From a virus: a stretch of DNA of 23,971 bases. Within the stretch, counting starts at the first letter, position 1, and each line of letters begins with the position of its first letter. Position numbers and translations under genes: made by a program. This document shows, one piece after another, positions 15,862-21,325 of this stretch. The notes beneath the pieces were generated by a model. The model made no database searches, was not told where the DNA came from, and saw nothing but the letters and a program-made list of their open reading frames with translations. The stretch covers positions 1 through 23,971 of the IMG/VR virus record IMGVR_UViG_3300027734_000312, one strand, 5' to 3'.

Positions 15862-16432
15862 CTTCTCTAAAAGAAGCGATTCAAAGCTTGGACTGATGTC
15901 ATGGTGCAGGCCATGCAATGGTAGTAAGGTTGAGAAATGGAGGCTTAATAACAAGGAAAAGTGTTATGCAAGTATGCTCAAGTGGAAGCGGAAAAACAAG
16001 GCAAAGGTATCGGCTATACAGAAAAGATACAGATCAAACAACCCGCTAAATGTGCGGTCAACTAAAATGGTTTGTGAGGCCAGATCAAAGTCATTAATAA
16101 AAAACTTGCCGTTTAACATTGATTTTCAATATGTTTATAATTTGTGTAAAACTGGTAAATGTGACATAACTGGCATTGAGTTTAACACGAAAAGCGGGAA
16201 GAACCCATACTCTCCAAGCCTTGACAGAATAGTTCCTGAGTTGGGATATATAAGGGGGAATGTCAGGGTAATACTTTGGGCTTTAAATGCGTTTAAAAAT
16301 AAATGGTCTGATTCTGAGATTTATCCTATTGCAAAACAATTTTGCAAGTCATATGAAGAAAGGCTTGCCAATCCAGCGAATGGTGCGCAGAGAGATTCTG
16401 CGACTGGTGTCCTCAGTGTGTCCACCACTTGA
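15812..16432 (+). CDS. HNH homing endonuclease with N-terminal zinc ribbon
   Basis: The start is taken at ATG 15812 (206 residues); TTG at 15779 is a possible longer start. Residues 6-35 have two Cys-x2-Cys pairs (CPHC and CRPC), a zinc ribbon common in free-standing HNH endonucleases. A basic linker follows, then KCDITGIEF near 116-124, SLDRIVPELGYIRGNVRVI near 136-154 and NAFKNKW, the HNH nuclease core. The gene is more AT-rich and Lys/Asn-rich than its neighbours, and its first 50 bases overlap the end of the glycosyltransferase gene, both signs of an inserted mobile gene. The C-terminal about 20 residues (ANPANGAQRDSATGVLSVST) read like added host-phage sequence. Confidence 0.8.
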   Translation: MKNKNCPHCKQIKPISDFSKRSDSKLGLMSWCRPCNGSKVEKWRLNNKEKCYASMLKWKRKNKAKVSAIQKRYRSNNPLNVRSTKMVCEARSKSLIKNLPFNIDFQYVYNLCKTGKCDITGIEFNTKSGKNPYSPSLDRIVPELGYIRGNVRVILWALNAFKNKWSDSEIYPIAKQFCKSYEERLANPANGAQRDSATGVLSVSTT

Positions 16433-16451
16433 AACAAAGCTGGTTTGATTT

Positions 16452-17384
16452 ATGACCCCCGCACAACGACAAGCTGAAGAGATCGTAGGCCAAGTGGATT
16501 GGCAGTCCGAGAACCACGGGCTGTGCAAGTGTCCTGGTGAGGCTGCTCATACCAGTCACACTCGCATCAGAGATACAACGGTGTTCGTAGATGGCGCGCC
16601 GACTATCTTCTGCTGGCATACTTCCTGCACGCCGTATCGTGATGAGGCTAACCGCAAGCTGCGCCGAGCTATAGGTGGCGATGTTCTTTACAAGCCAGTC
16701 AACATCATGTCGGGTGGTACTGCCACGCCCAAGCTAGTCATCAAGAAAGATCCGCACGCCGAGGTCTTGGATAGGATTAAGACGATTGCTGAGTCAAACA
16801 AGCAACGCTACCTGACCCACTACAATTGGGACCCAGCCGATATGTACGAGGAGAGTCCAGTTAAGCTAGGCGATCCAGCGCAGGACTATCAGTTGTTCCT
16901 GTCGATGTTTAATGTCGCTGATAATATCTGGATCGGTGATGTCAAGGACAGCGGGAGACACCCGCAGAACTTTAGGTCAGCTTGGGATTGGAAGAAGTTA
17001 GACGAGCCAATCGGGCAGTACACAACTGGCGCAACCTACAAGTTGGATACGGTTAGCAGATCCAACGACACCGTTGAGCATAGGGTGTTCCTAGTTGTCG
17101 AGTCAGATGTGTTAACCAAGCCAGAGATGGGCGCGGTGTTCCAATTGATGCGCGATTTATTCAGCATGAAACTACACGCTGTTGTGGATACTGGCGGAAA
17201 GAGCTTGCATGGTTGGTTTGAGATGCCACCAAAGAACGAATGGGTGGATCAGTTAAAAGCTTTTCTTATTCCGTTAGGATGCGATCCTGCAACATTCAAA
17301 CCCAGTCAACCCGTTAGGATTCCTGGGGCAAAAAGAAACGACAAGATGCAAAGCCTACTTTGGTTTTGCAAAGGAGGAAAATGA
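16452..17384 (+). CDS. Archaeo-eukaryotic-type primase (prim-pol-like) with zinc motif
   Basis: A 310-residue protein. The N-terminus has a Cys/His cluster (Cys25, Cys27, His33/His36, Cys54, His56, Cys59), consistent with a zinc-binding primase module. The C-terminal half carries VFLVVESDVL with Glu217/Asp219 as motif I, DTGGKSLHGWF with Ser251-x-His253 as motif II, and QPVRIPGAKRN near 286-296, the pattern of the AEP/prim-pol fold. It would make primers, and perhaps extend them, for phage DNA synthesis. The next gene, a RepA-like helicase, overlaps its stop (ATGA); primase-helicase pairs of this kind are common in phages without a DnaG/DnaB pair. No DNA polymerase gene is in the window. Confidence 0.75.
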   Translation: MTPAQRQAEEIVGQVDWQSENHGLCKCPGEAAHTSHTRIRDTTVFVDGAPTIFCWHTSCTPYRDEANRKLRRAIGGDVLYKPVNIMSGGTATPKLVIKKDPHAEVLDRIKTIAESNKQRYLTHYNWDPADMYEESPVKLGDPAQDYQLFLSMFNVADNIWIGDVKDSGRHPQNFRSAWDWKKLDEPIGQYTTGATYKLDTVSRSNDTVEHRVFLVVESDVLTKPEMGAVFQLMRDLFSMKLHAVVDTGGKSLHGWFEMPPKNEWVDQLKAFLIPLGCDPATFKPSQPVRIPGAKRNDKMQSLLWFCKGGK

Positions 17385-18394
17385 TAGAACCAGCCGTAGC
17401 ACTTGGTATCAAGCCGAAGACCGATGAGTGGCCACCGATTAAATCTTATGCACAACTTATTAAGGAAGACTTACCCGCACCAGAGACGCTAATTGAGGGA
17501 ATGTTGCACAGAGGCGGGAAGATGTTGCTGGGCGGAGGAAGTAAGGCGTTTAAGAGTTGGAGCTTAATTGACCTAGCCTTATCACTACACGCTGGCGTGC
17601 CGTGGTGGGGGCAACAGTGCAAGATGTCGCGGGTGTTGTTTATCAATTTCGAGATCCAAGAGTGGAGCTTTCGCAATCGGTTGGCTGATGTTGTCAAGGC
17701 AAAAGGACTGGAAGACAAGGCCGATGACTTCGATACATGGACGCTCCGAGGCCACGCTGCCGACTTAACTCTCATCCGCCCTATGATCGAGAAGCAGATT
17801 GAGGGCAAGGGATACCAAGCTATCATCCTTGATCCAAACTATATGCTGATGGGGGAGAGGGATGAGAACAGTGCGGGCGATATGTCAAGTCTGATGAATG
17901 AGTTTGAGTACCTAGCGACACGCCACAACTTGTCGATCATCCTATCCCACCACTTCTCCAAGGGTAACAAGAGTGGGTCGGAGTCGATTGATAGGTTTAG
18001 TGGTAGCGGGGTGTTCGCGCGCAATCCAGACAGCTTGGTGGTCTTGACACCGCACGAAGAGGATGAGCGCACCTTTACTTGCGAGGTGACGCTGCGCAAC
18101 TTTAGCCCCATGGATGCCTTCGTTGTCCAGTGGTCTTACCCACTGTTCCGCCAGAACTTTAACCTCAACCCAGATAAGCTAAAGAAACCAGGCGCACACA
18201 AGGCGGTTGACGATAAAAAGTTCCTAACCGAGATGGGTTCAAAGGAGTGGCAGGCGGGCGATTTATGCCGCCATATCATCGAAAAGCTGGAAGTATCAGA
18301 ATCTACCTTTTATCGCTATCTTAAACGCCTTCACAAGGCTAAGAAGATACTGTCTGACAATGGCTTGTATACTGCCAATCAGACTACTTTCTAA
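17381..18394 (+). CDS. RepA-like AAA_25 replicative helicase
   Basis: The start at 17381 (337 residues) has a perfect AAGGAGG at 17371-17377; an upstream TTG at 17360 is rejected. The RecA-type core has a variant P-loop GGGSKAFKSW at 51-60, in which the usual GK is FK, a strand VLFINFE near 85-91, Walker B AIILDPNYML near 147-156, and IILSHHFSKG near 186-195. The C-terminal about 70 residues read like a winged helix (EWQAGDLCRHII, then VSESTFYRYLKRL). This matches hexameric helicases of the RSF1010 RepA type in phages. It should unwind DNA ahead of the primase encoded just upstream. The Lys55/Lys58 arrangement is the main point of uncertainty for ATP binding. Confidence 0.78.
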   Translation: MIEPAVALGIKPKTDEWPPIKSYAQLIKEDLPAPETLIEGMLHRGGKMLLGGGSKAFKSWSLIDLALSLHAGVPWWGQQCKMSRVLFINFEIQEWSFRNRLADVVKAKGLEDKADDFDTWTLRGHAADLTLIRPMIEKQIEGKGYQAIILDPNYMLMGERDENSAGDMSSLMNEFEYLATRHNLSIILSHHFSKGNKSGSESIDRFSGSGVFARNPDSLVVLTPHEEDERTFTCEVTLRNFSPMDAFVVQWSYPLFRQNFNLNPDKLKKPGAHKAVDDKKFLTEMGSKEWQAGDLCRHIIEKLEVSESTFYRYLKRLHKAKKILSDNGLYTANQTTF

Positions 18395-18435
18395 TCTACT
18401 TTCAAGTTACTATCATTTATAGAGCAGTCAGACCC

Positions 18436-18458
18436 TTATATATATATAAATTAAATTA
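18436..18458. other. AT-rich tract after the helicase gene
   Basis: A 23-base run of A and T only (alternating TA followed by AAATTAAATTA) starts 42 bases after the helicase stop. Such tracts melt easily and are common in replication origins and promoters. It opens the 266-base region without a gene (18395-18660) that also holds a hairpin, short repeats, a G-quadruplex motif and a promoter. Confidence 0.45.
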
Positions 18459-18472
18459 CGCGAAGGAAAGTA

Positions 18473-18504
18473 GGGGGAAGGACTCCTTAGTCCGTCCTCC
18501 CCCC
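18473..18504 (+). other. GC-rich hairpin downstream of the helicase gene
   Basis: GGGGGA (18473-18478) can pair with TCCCCC (18498-18503), and inside it GGACT (18480-18484) pairs with AGTCC (18489-18493) across a CCTT loop. Alternative pairing of GGAC with GTCC is also possible. No T-run follows on either strand, so it is not a standard intrinsic terminator. A smaller hairpin, CTACG/CGTAG, lies at 18511-18527. Confidence 0.5.
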
Positions 18505-18513
18505 ATACCACTA

Positions 18514-18623
18514 CGTTCTTTCCGTAGCGTGTTTCTGGTAATCAGAACAAAGAACGAAAGCTGGGCTGGGGCTGGGCTGGGTTGGGCTGGCTCAAGACAT
18601 CCTCACACCTGCCAAAGAACGAA
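18514..18623. repeat. Three copies of AAAGAACG around the G-quadruplex motif
   Basis: CAAAGAACGAA occurs at 18548-18558 and again, perfectly, at 18613-18623, flanking the G-rich tract. An inverted AAAGAACG (read as CGTTCTTT) lies at 18514-18521. Short repeats of this kind can be protein-binding sites, for example iterons; that is inference. Confidence 0.5.
18563..18590 (+). repeat. G-quadruplex-forming tract
   Basis: Five runs of three or four G (18563-65, 18568-71, 18574-76, 18579-81, 18584-86) are separated by exactly two bases (CT, CT, CT, TT), and a final GG follows. This is an unusually good match to the parallel G-quadruplex pattern with very short loops. It lies outside any likely gene, because the start at 18661 is preferred over one at 18529 that would translate it. 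Confidence 0.75.
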
Positions 18624-18624
18624 G

Positions 18625-18654
18625 TTGGTTATCAGGTGGGGGATGTGGTACAAT
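18625..18654 (+). promoter_or_regulatory. Sigma70-like promoter, near-leaderless
   Basis: TTGGTT (18625-18630) and TACAAT (18649-18654) are 18 bases apart, and TGG directly before the second box makes an extended -10. The ATG at 18661 begins only 6 bases after the -10, so transcription would start at or beside the start codon and the mRNA would be leaderless or nearly so. No strong Shine-Dalgarno sequence is present, which agrees. Confidence 0.55.
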
Positions 18655-18660
18655 CGTGAA

Positions 18661-18801
18661 ATGAACAAAGCGAAACCAGGTTTATACGCAAACATCAACG
18701 CCCGCCGTAAGGCTGGCACTAGCCGTCCTAAATCCAAAAGCACCATCAGCCCCCGCACTTGGCGGATGATGAAGGCTAAAAAAGGCGGTTTTGCAGAGTG
18801 A
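18661..18801 (+). CDS. Small basic phage protein (KPGLYANINARRKAG type)
   Basis: A 46-residue protein with KPGLYANINARRKAG at residues 5-19, a signature I know from many small phage proteins (K-P-G-L-Y-A-N-I-x-A-[KR]-R), and a tail rich in Lys, Ser and Arg. ATG 18661 is chosen over 18529 because the family begins just before this motif and because the upstream part is non-coding G-rich sequence. It is preceded by an extended -10 promoter. It probably binds nucleic acid or a virion component; function unknown. Confidence 0.7.
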   Translation: MNKAKPGLYANINARRKAGTSRPKSKSTISPRTWRMMKAKKGGFAE

Positions 18802-19072
18802 TCGGGAGCAACTGAAGGCGAGCCATAAGTTTATCGGCCTACTTCAGCGAGAGAATGCCCAGCTACACGGCGTACTGAGGCTACTAGGGCAACTCGTAGA
18901 CGATATGAATGCCAACTGCTCTTTTGAGGTGTTCGAGGCACAGTGGAATGGGCTGACAGAGCAAGTGAAGAGGCTGTCAGGCTTCTTTGAGAGCCACCAG
19001 AAGGCACTACAATCGCTTCAGGACTCGATTCCTGATGATTTTGACACTGATGAGGTAGATGATGAATCCTAG
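18791..19072 (+). CDS. Coiled-coil hypothetical protein
   Basis: A 93-residue frame whose only early start is TTG at 18791, overlapping the previous gene by 11 bases; AAGGCGG at 18782-18788 can serve as ribosome binding site. It is helical throughout (KFIGLLQRENAQLHGVLRLL, then a helix with FEAQWNGLTEQVKRL) and ends in an acidic tail (PDDFDTDEVDDES). A coiled-coil dimer is likely. Start codon uncertain, family not recognised. Confidence 0.55.
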   Translation: MQSDREQLKASHKFIGLLQRENAQLHGVLRLLGQLVDDMNANCSFEVFEAQWNGLTEQVKRLSGFFESHQKALQSLQDSIPDDFDTDEVDDES

Positions 19073-19298
19073 AGAACTGCCATGCAACAGCCCCAGAAGG
19101 ACACCTGGTGAGGCGCGTAAATTTGTAGTCCGCGCCTGTAAGGATGGGCAAAGCAAGGTTATCCGCTACGGAGATCCCAAGATGACCATCAAAAAGAGCA
19201 ATCCAGCCCGCAGGCGTAGCTTCAGGGCTAGGCATAAGTGCGACAGCAACCCTCCCAACAAGCTAACAGCGCGTGCGTGGAGTTGTAAGAACTGGTGA
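19059..19298 (+). CDS. Conserved small phage protein with SFRARHKCD motif
   Basis: A 79-residue basic protein. The ordered segments KFVVRACKDGQSKVIRYGDP, MTIKKSNPARRRSFRARHKC and ARAWSCKNW match a small protein family conserved in many environmental and T4-like cyanophages, where it is thought to be structural or assembly-related. Cys and His residues (RHKC, WSCKNW) could bind metal. The adjacent ATG at 19062 is an alternative start. It overlaps the end of the coiled-coil gene by 14 bases. Its presence in an early region rather than a head operon is a little unusual. Confidence 0.65.
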   Translation: MMNPRELPCNSPRRTPGEARKFVVRACKDGQSKVIRYGDPKMTIKKSNPARRRSFRARHKCDSNPPNKLTARAWSCKNW

Positions 19299-19299
19299 T

Positions 19300-19464
19300 A
19301 TGCCAAAGGCAGCCAAAAAAACACGCCACAACCTATCAGAATCGAGCAGAAAGCCTGTTTCTAGGCGTTTTGACTCGAAATGTGATGCCCGAGACATTCC
19401 AGTGGTCAAATTCAAGGTTGAACCGCTAGATAACAAAGCCTGCTGCTGCCGTATCGGACGCTAG
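19300..19464 (+). CDS. Small basic cysteine-containing protein
   Basis: A 54-residue frame starting one base after the previous stop; a longer start at 19273 would overlap it. It is Lys/Arg/Ser-rich at first (PKAAKKTRHNLSESSRKPVS) and ends with KACCCRIGR, where three adjacent Cys might bind metal. It is the last plus-strand gene before the convergence point. No family recognised. Confidence 0.45.
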   Translation: MPKAAKKTRHNLSESSRKPVSRRFDSKCDARDIPVVKFKVEPLDNKACCCRIGR

Positions 19465-19480
19465 ACTGCCGTTTATAGTA

Positions 19481-19543
19481 CCCTTATAGGGCTATTCTAC
19501 ACACCCCTTATAGGGCTATTCTACACGCCCCTTATAGGGCTAT
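19481..19543. repeat. 24-bp tandem repeats at the convergence point
   Basis: The unit CCCTTATAGGGCTATTCTAC plus four bases occurs at 19481-19504 and 19505-19528 (one base different: ACAC versus ACGC), with a third partial copy at 19529-19543. Each unit starts with CCCT/AGGG around TAT, a small dyad. The array lies between the last plus-strand gene and the last gene of the minus-strand cassette. Iteron-like origin sites or a two-sided transcription block are the likeliest roles. Confidence 0.8.
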
Positions 19544-19544
19544 C

Positions 19545-19700
19545 GCTCCCGCGAAAGGCTGCCCTACCGTTTGGATGCCTGCGCTTCCGTTTGACGCTCC
19601 CGCCGAAACTTATCCCAACGCTCCCGCTGAGACTTGCCCACCTTGGCATAATGCTCCCGCGATAACTTGCGAGCCTTGCAAGATCCCTTGACGCTCCCGC
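19545..19700 (-). repeat. GCGGGAGC repeated five times
   Basis: GCTCCCGC on the plus strand occurs at 19545, 19596, 19620, 19653 and 19693. Four copies lie in the coding region 19564-19752 but not all in the same reading frame (three read as CGG GAG, one as GGC GGG AGC), and one lies outside it. So the repetition is at DNA level and not caused by a protein repeat. Confidence 0.65.
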
Positions 19701-19752
19701 CTTTCTTACCTAGGCGCGAAAGGTAGGCCTTAATAATTTCTTCTTCTGTCAT
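19564..19752 (-). CDS. Small basic protein with LGKKGGSVKG motif
   Basis: A 62-residue, Lys/Arg-rich protein preceded by AGGAG 11 bases before the start. LSRLGKKGGSVKG followed by KARKLSREHYAKVGK resembles the [LM]-G-[RK]-K-G-G-x-x-K small proteins found on phages and plasmids, thought to bind DNA. Its coding sequence holds four GCGGGAGC copies and ends in two AAACGG repeats, so part of the sequence may serve as sites rather than as protein. It is the last gene of the minus-strand cassette. Function unknown. Confidence 0.55.
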   Translation of the reverse strand: MTEEEIIKAYLSRLGKKGGSVKGSCKARKLSREHYAKVGKSQRERWDKFRRERQTEAQASKR

Positions 19753-19782
19753 ATTTTTATGTGCTCCTTATAGGTGGCTATG

Positions 19783-19808
19783 CTTCCGTTTGTAAAGACG
19801 GAATGCCT
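19783..19808. other. Inverted repeat between two minus-strand genes
   Basis: TTCCGT (19785-19790) and ACGGAA (19798-19803) form a 6-bp stem with a 7-base loop, extendable to GC/GC through a one-base bulge. It lies in the 100-base gap 19753-19852, which otherwise holds only AAACGG repeats and the ribosome binding site of the next gene. No T-run follows, so a terminator is not proven. Confidence 0.35.
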
Positions 19809-19852
19809 GCGCTGCCGTTTATAAGCAAGCGCGAACTGAGTGTGCCGTGGTT

Positions 19853-20056
19853 CTAGTATTCAAGGTCAATGCTTTGAACCCTAGCCTTCTTCCCGTTTGT
19901 TAAGATAATGTTCTCCAGTCCGTCCGTCCTGCTACTTGGCACAAGTTCCGCGCCGTCAACCAAGGCATAGGGAATCCATTGCCCAACTCCTTTTATATGC
20001 CCAAAAATAGAGACACAATCTTTCCAGTAATCATCTTTCAATACTTTAACTTTCAT
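19853..20056 (-). CDS. Hypothetical protein, 67 residues
   Basis: ATG at 20056 is preferred over TTG at 20062 because a perfect AGGAGG lies 8 bases upstream of the ATG. The protein looks like a small beta-rich domain: KVKVLKDDYWKDCVSIFGHI, GQWIPYALVDGAELVPSS, then IILTNGKKARVQSIDLEY. No known motif. It is a member of the minus-strand cassette of small genes. Confidence 0.6.
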   Translation of the reverse strand: MKVKVLKDDYWKDCVSIFGHIKGVGQWIPYALVDGAELVPSSRTDGLENIILTNGKKARVQSIDLEY

Positions 20057-20058
20057 TT

Positions 20059-20244
20059 TCAATTCCTCCTTCTTTCTTTTATATCATCAGCCACCAACTT
20101 GTTAATCAGTTTCAGCGAATAATCCCCCCATTGTTCCATCGCTATTTGCACCGCCCTTTTATAGGTTACGCCTTCTTTTTTTGCCATCTTTCTAAGATAG
20201 CTTTCAGTAATTCCAACTTCATCCAATTGCTTTGGGTGTGTCAT
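20059..20244 (-). CDS. Hypothetical helical protein, 61 residues
   Basis: It ends 2 bases before the next gene's start region. The protein is mostly helical and basic, with LDEVGITESYLRKMAKKEGV, a run like a helix-turn-helix (GITESYLRKMAKKEGVTYKR), then AVQIAMEQWGDYSLKLI. A small DNA-binding regulator is possible, but the motif is short. The ribosome binding site is weak (AAGAAAG). Confidence 0.5.
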   Translation of the reverse strand: MTHPKQLDEVGITESYLRKMAKKEGVTYKRAVQIAMEQWGDYSLKLINKLVADDIKERRRN

Positions 20245-20265
20245 GGTGTTTGTCTTTCTTGTCCA

Positions 20266-20460
20266 TTACGCCCCGATGTTGTCCCAGTCTCTTATTACTA
20301 CGTTTATATTTTCGGGCTTGCTAACTACTTCAGCAACACCGCCGCGAACGTCAATAACTACTGTTATGGATTCATAATGCTCCTTTAATCTCACCGCTTC
20401 CTCGAATAGCCTACTCATCCTTGCGTTATATCTTTGCGCTCCTGTTCTTGTCTTAATCAT
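20266..20460 (-). CDS. Conserved small protein (VVIDVRGGVAEVV type)
   Basis: A 64-residue protein with an N-terminal helix (RMSRLFEEAVRLKEHYE) and SITVVIDVRGGVAEVVSKPE followed by VVIRDWDNIG, a pattern recurring in small bacterial and phage proteins of unknown function. The start is supported by AAAGAGGA 7 bases upstream. Strand-turn-strand with an acidic end suggests a small beta domain. Confidence 0.6.
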   Translation of the reverse strand: MIKTRTGAQRYNARMSRLFEEAVRLKEHYESITVVIDVRGGVAEVVSKPENINVVIRDWDNIGA

Positions 20461-20542
20461 TTTTATATCCTCTTTCTTTCTTATTCATTCGCGCATCACT
20501 GCGCTGCCGTTTGTAGGTTGACCCTATCGGATCTCACCTTTG

Positions 20543-20565
20543 CTTCCCCCGTGCTAAAGGGGAAG
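20543..20565. other. Inverted repeat in the gap 20461-20576
   Basis: CTTCCCC (20543-20549) pairs perfectly with GGGGAAG (20559-20565) across a 9-base loop. It lies downstream of the 31-codon gene on the minus strand and upstream of the gene starting at 20460. There is no T-run after it, so either factor-dependent termination or an mRNA-stabilizing hairpin is possible. The gap also holds one AAACGGCAG repeat copy at 20498-20512. Confidence 0.4.
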
Positions 20566-20576
20566 ACAAGGGAAGA

Positions 20577-20672
20577 CTATTTGCGTTTACTGCGTGGCCA
20601 CACCAGCCACACAAAGGCGAGCAGCAGCCCGCCATGGAGCAGCCCAAGGGCGTAGACTTGTGGGCAGTTCAT
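20577..20672 (-). CDS. 31-residue membrane micropeptide
   Basis: A 31-codon frame starting in an ATGA overlap with the previous minus-strand gene. The peptide has a hydrophobic segment (VYALGLLHGGLLLAFVWLVW, about residues 6-25) followed by a basic end (PRSKRK), as expected of a single-pass inner-membrane peptide with a cytoplasmic tail. Function unknown. Confidence 0.55.
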   Translation of the reverse strand: MNCPQVYALGLLHGGLLLAFVWLVWPRSKRK

Positions 20673-20842
20673 TCTTTCACCTCTTCCGCGCTTGTGGGAT
20701 TCCAGTCACCATCTCCTATGATTTCCGTCCACTTGCTTCCGTCTATCTGATCGGCTTTGTCCATTGCTTCCTCTTCGCTATTCGCCATCACCTCAAGCTC
20801 GTAGTGGCTTATACTGTTTGCGGATACTATATATTTTTTCAT
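20669..20842 (-). CDS. Small acidic protein, DpnD/PcfM-like
   Basis: A 57-residue protein with a good ribosome binding site (AGAGGA) in a purine-rich leader. It begins MKKYIVSANSISHYELEV, followed by ANSEEEAMDKAD: a strand, a strand and a helix of the kind seen in DpnD/PcfM-like small proteins of phages and mobile elements (strand, then A-x-S-E-E-E-A). The tail is acidic (EIIGDGDWNPTSAEEV). Family resemblance is moderate; function unknown. Confidence 0.65.
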   Translation of the reverse strand: MKKYIVSANSISHYELEVMANSEEEAMDKADQIDGSKWTEIIGDGDWNPTSAEEVKE

Positions 20843-20859
20843 TTTGTTTTCCTCTTTTT

Positions 20860-21123
20860 TTAGTCAACGTATGGGAAGGAAAGATTGTCATCCTCCCACG
20901 GTTTGATTGTGATTATGTAGTGGATACGATTGACAAAGTGATACCCCGCGACAATCGTCGGAACTCCATTGTCATCGTCCAGCAATGTCCAAACGTGCTT
21001 ATTGTCTTGAGTACCCACAAAGGCGATGTCTTCGCCGTACGTCTCAAACGCCATGCTGCCCTCCTCTCGCATTACTGGAAGATAGTCATCTATGCTTTCT
21101 TTTTGTTTTTTTGTTTTATTCAT
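20860..21123 (-). CDS. Hypothetical phage protein, 87 residues
   Basis: ATG at 21123 is chosen over 21165 because AGAGG lies 5 bases upstream. The core MAFETYGEDIAFVGTQDNKH and VWTLLDDDNGVPTIVAGYHF followed by VNRIHYIITIKPW forms alternating strands and is a pattern common to small conserved phage proteins. Start overlaps the previous gene's end by 8 bases. No enzymatic motif. Confidence 0.6.
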   Translation of the reverse strand: MNKTKKQKESIDDYLPVMREEGSMAFETYGEDIAFVGTQDNKHVWTLLDDDNGVPTIVAGYHFVNRIHYIITIKPWEDDNLSFPYVD

Positions 21124-21325
21124 TTTTTCCTCTCTTCTCTCCATATAGAACCTCAGCAGTTGCACTCAGCACCTCCCAATTGATTCCCACGTTGGCATCG
21201 TGATTCTTCTTTACGCTTCGCAGCACTTCAAAAGCCTGCTCACTATCTAGGTCAGGCCTTACGTCCAATACGTCTGCGATATGCCAAGTCACGGAAATTG
21301 ACATACCATTGCTTTCTTTTTTCAT
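21116..21325 (-). CDS. Conserved small protein (ISVTWHIADVLDVRPDL type)
   Basis: ATG 21325 is chosen (69 residues) over 21388. ISVTWHIADVLDVRPDLDSE, QAFEVLRSVKKNHDANVGIN and WEVLSATAEVL follow the pattern of a widespread small bacterial/phage protein (TW-x-x-x-D-V-x-x-xRPDL-x-x-EQA-x-EVL...HDA-x-x-GINW). It is compact, with a helix between strands, and known only as a protein of unknown function. A good candidate for a conserved host-interaction gene. Confidence 0.68.
   Translation of the reverse strand: MKKESNGMSISVTWHIADVLDVRPDLDSEQAFEVLRSVKKNHDANVGINWEVLSATAEVLYGEKRGKNE

Larger units (their letters stand above)
19466..19820 (-). repeat. Dispersed AAACGG[C/A/T]AG repeat family
   Basis: Read on the minus strand, AAACGGCAG or close variants occur at 19474-19466, 19572-19564, 19592-19575, 19791-19782 and 19820-19803, and once more at 20512-20498. 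The copies at 19575-19592 and 19803-19820 share 17 of 18 bases (on plus, ATGCCTGCGCTKCCGTTT). All have the same orientation. Two copies form the end of the coding region 19564-19752; the others are between genes. Confidence 0.65.

Noticed and set aside
16353-16448. 31-codon frame at the end of the HNH gene
   Set aside because: No ribosome binding site and almost complete overlap with the HNH frame; kept only as a possible remnant in the HNH finding.
18473-18504. Intrinsic terminator after the helicase gene
   Set aside because: The hairpin is good but no T-run follows on either strand, so it is listed only as a hairpin.
18529-18660. Upstream extension of the gene at 18661
   Set aside because: It would translate the G-quadruplex tract into a Trp/Gly/Ala-rich segment, and the protein family starts at the later ATG.
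19481-19543. CRISPR array
   Set aside because: The 24-bp units are directly adjacent with no variable spacers, and no cas genes are present (the nearby RecB/Cas4-like nuclease lies in a recombination block).
20764-21183. 139-codon plus-strand frame across the minus-strand cassette
   Set aside because: Two minus-strand genes with good ribosome binding sites and recognizable patterns cover the same bases; the plus frame is rich in Phe/Leu from their purine-rich leaders.
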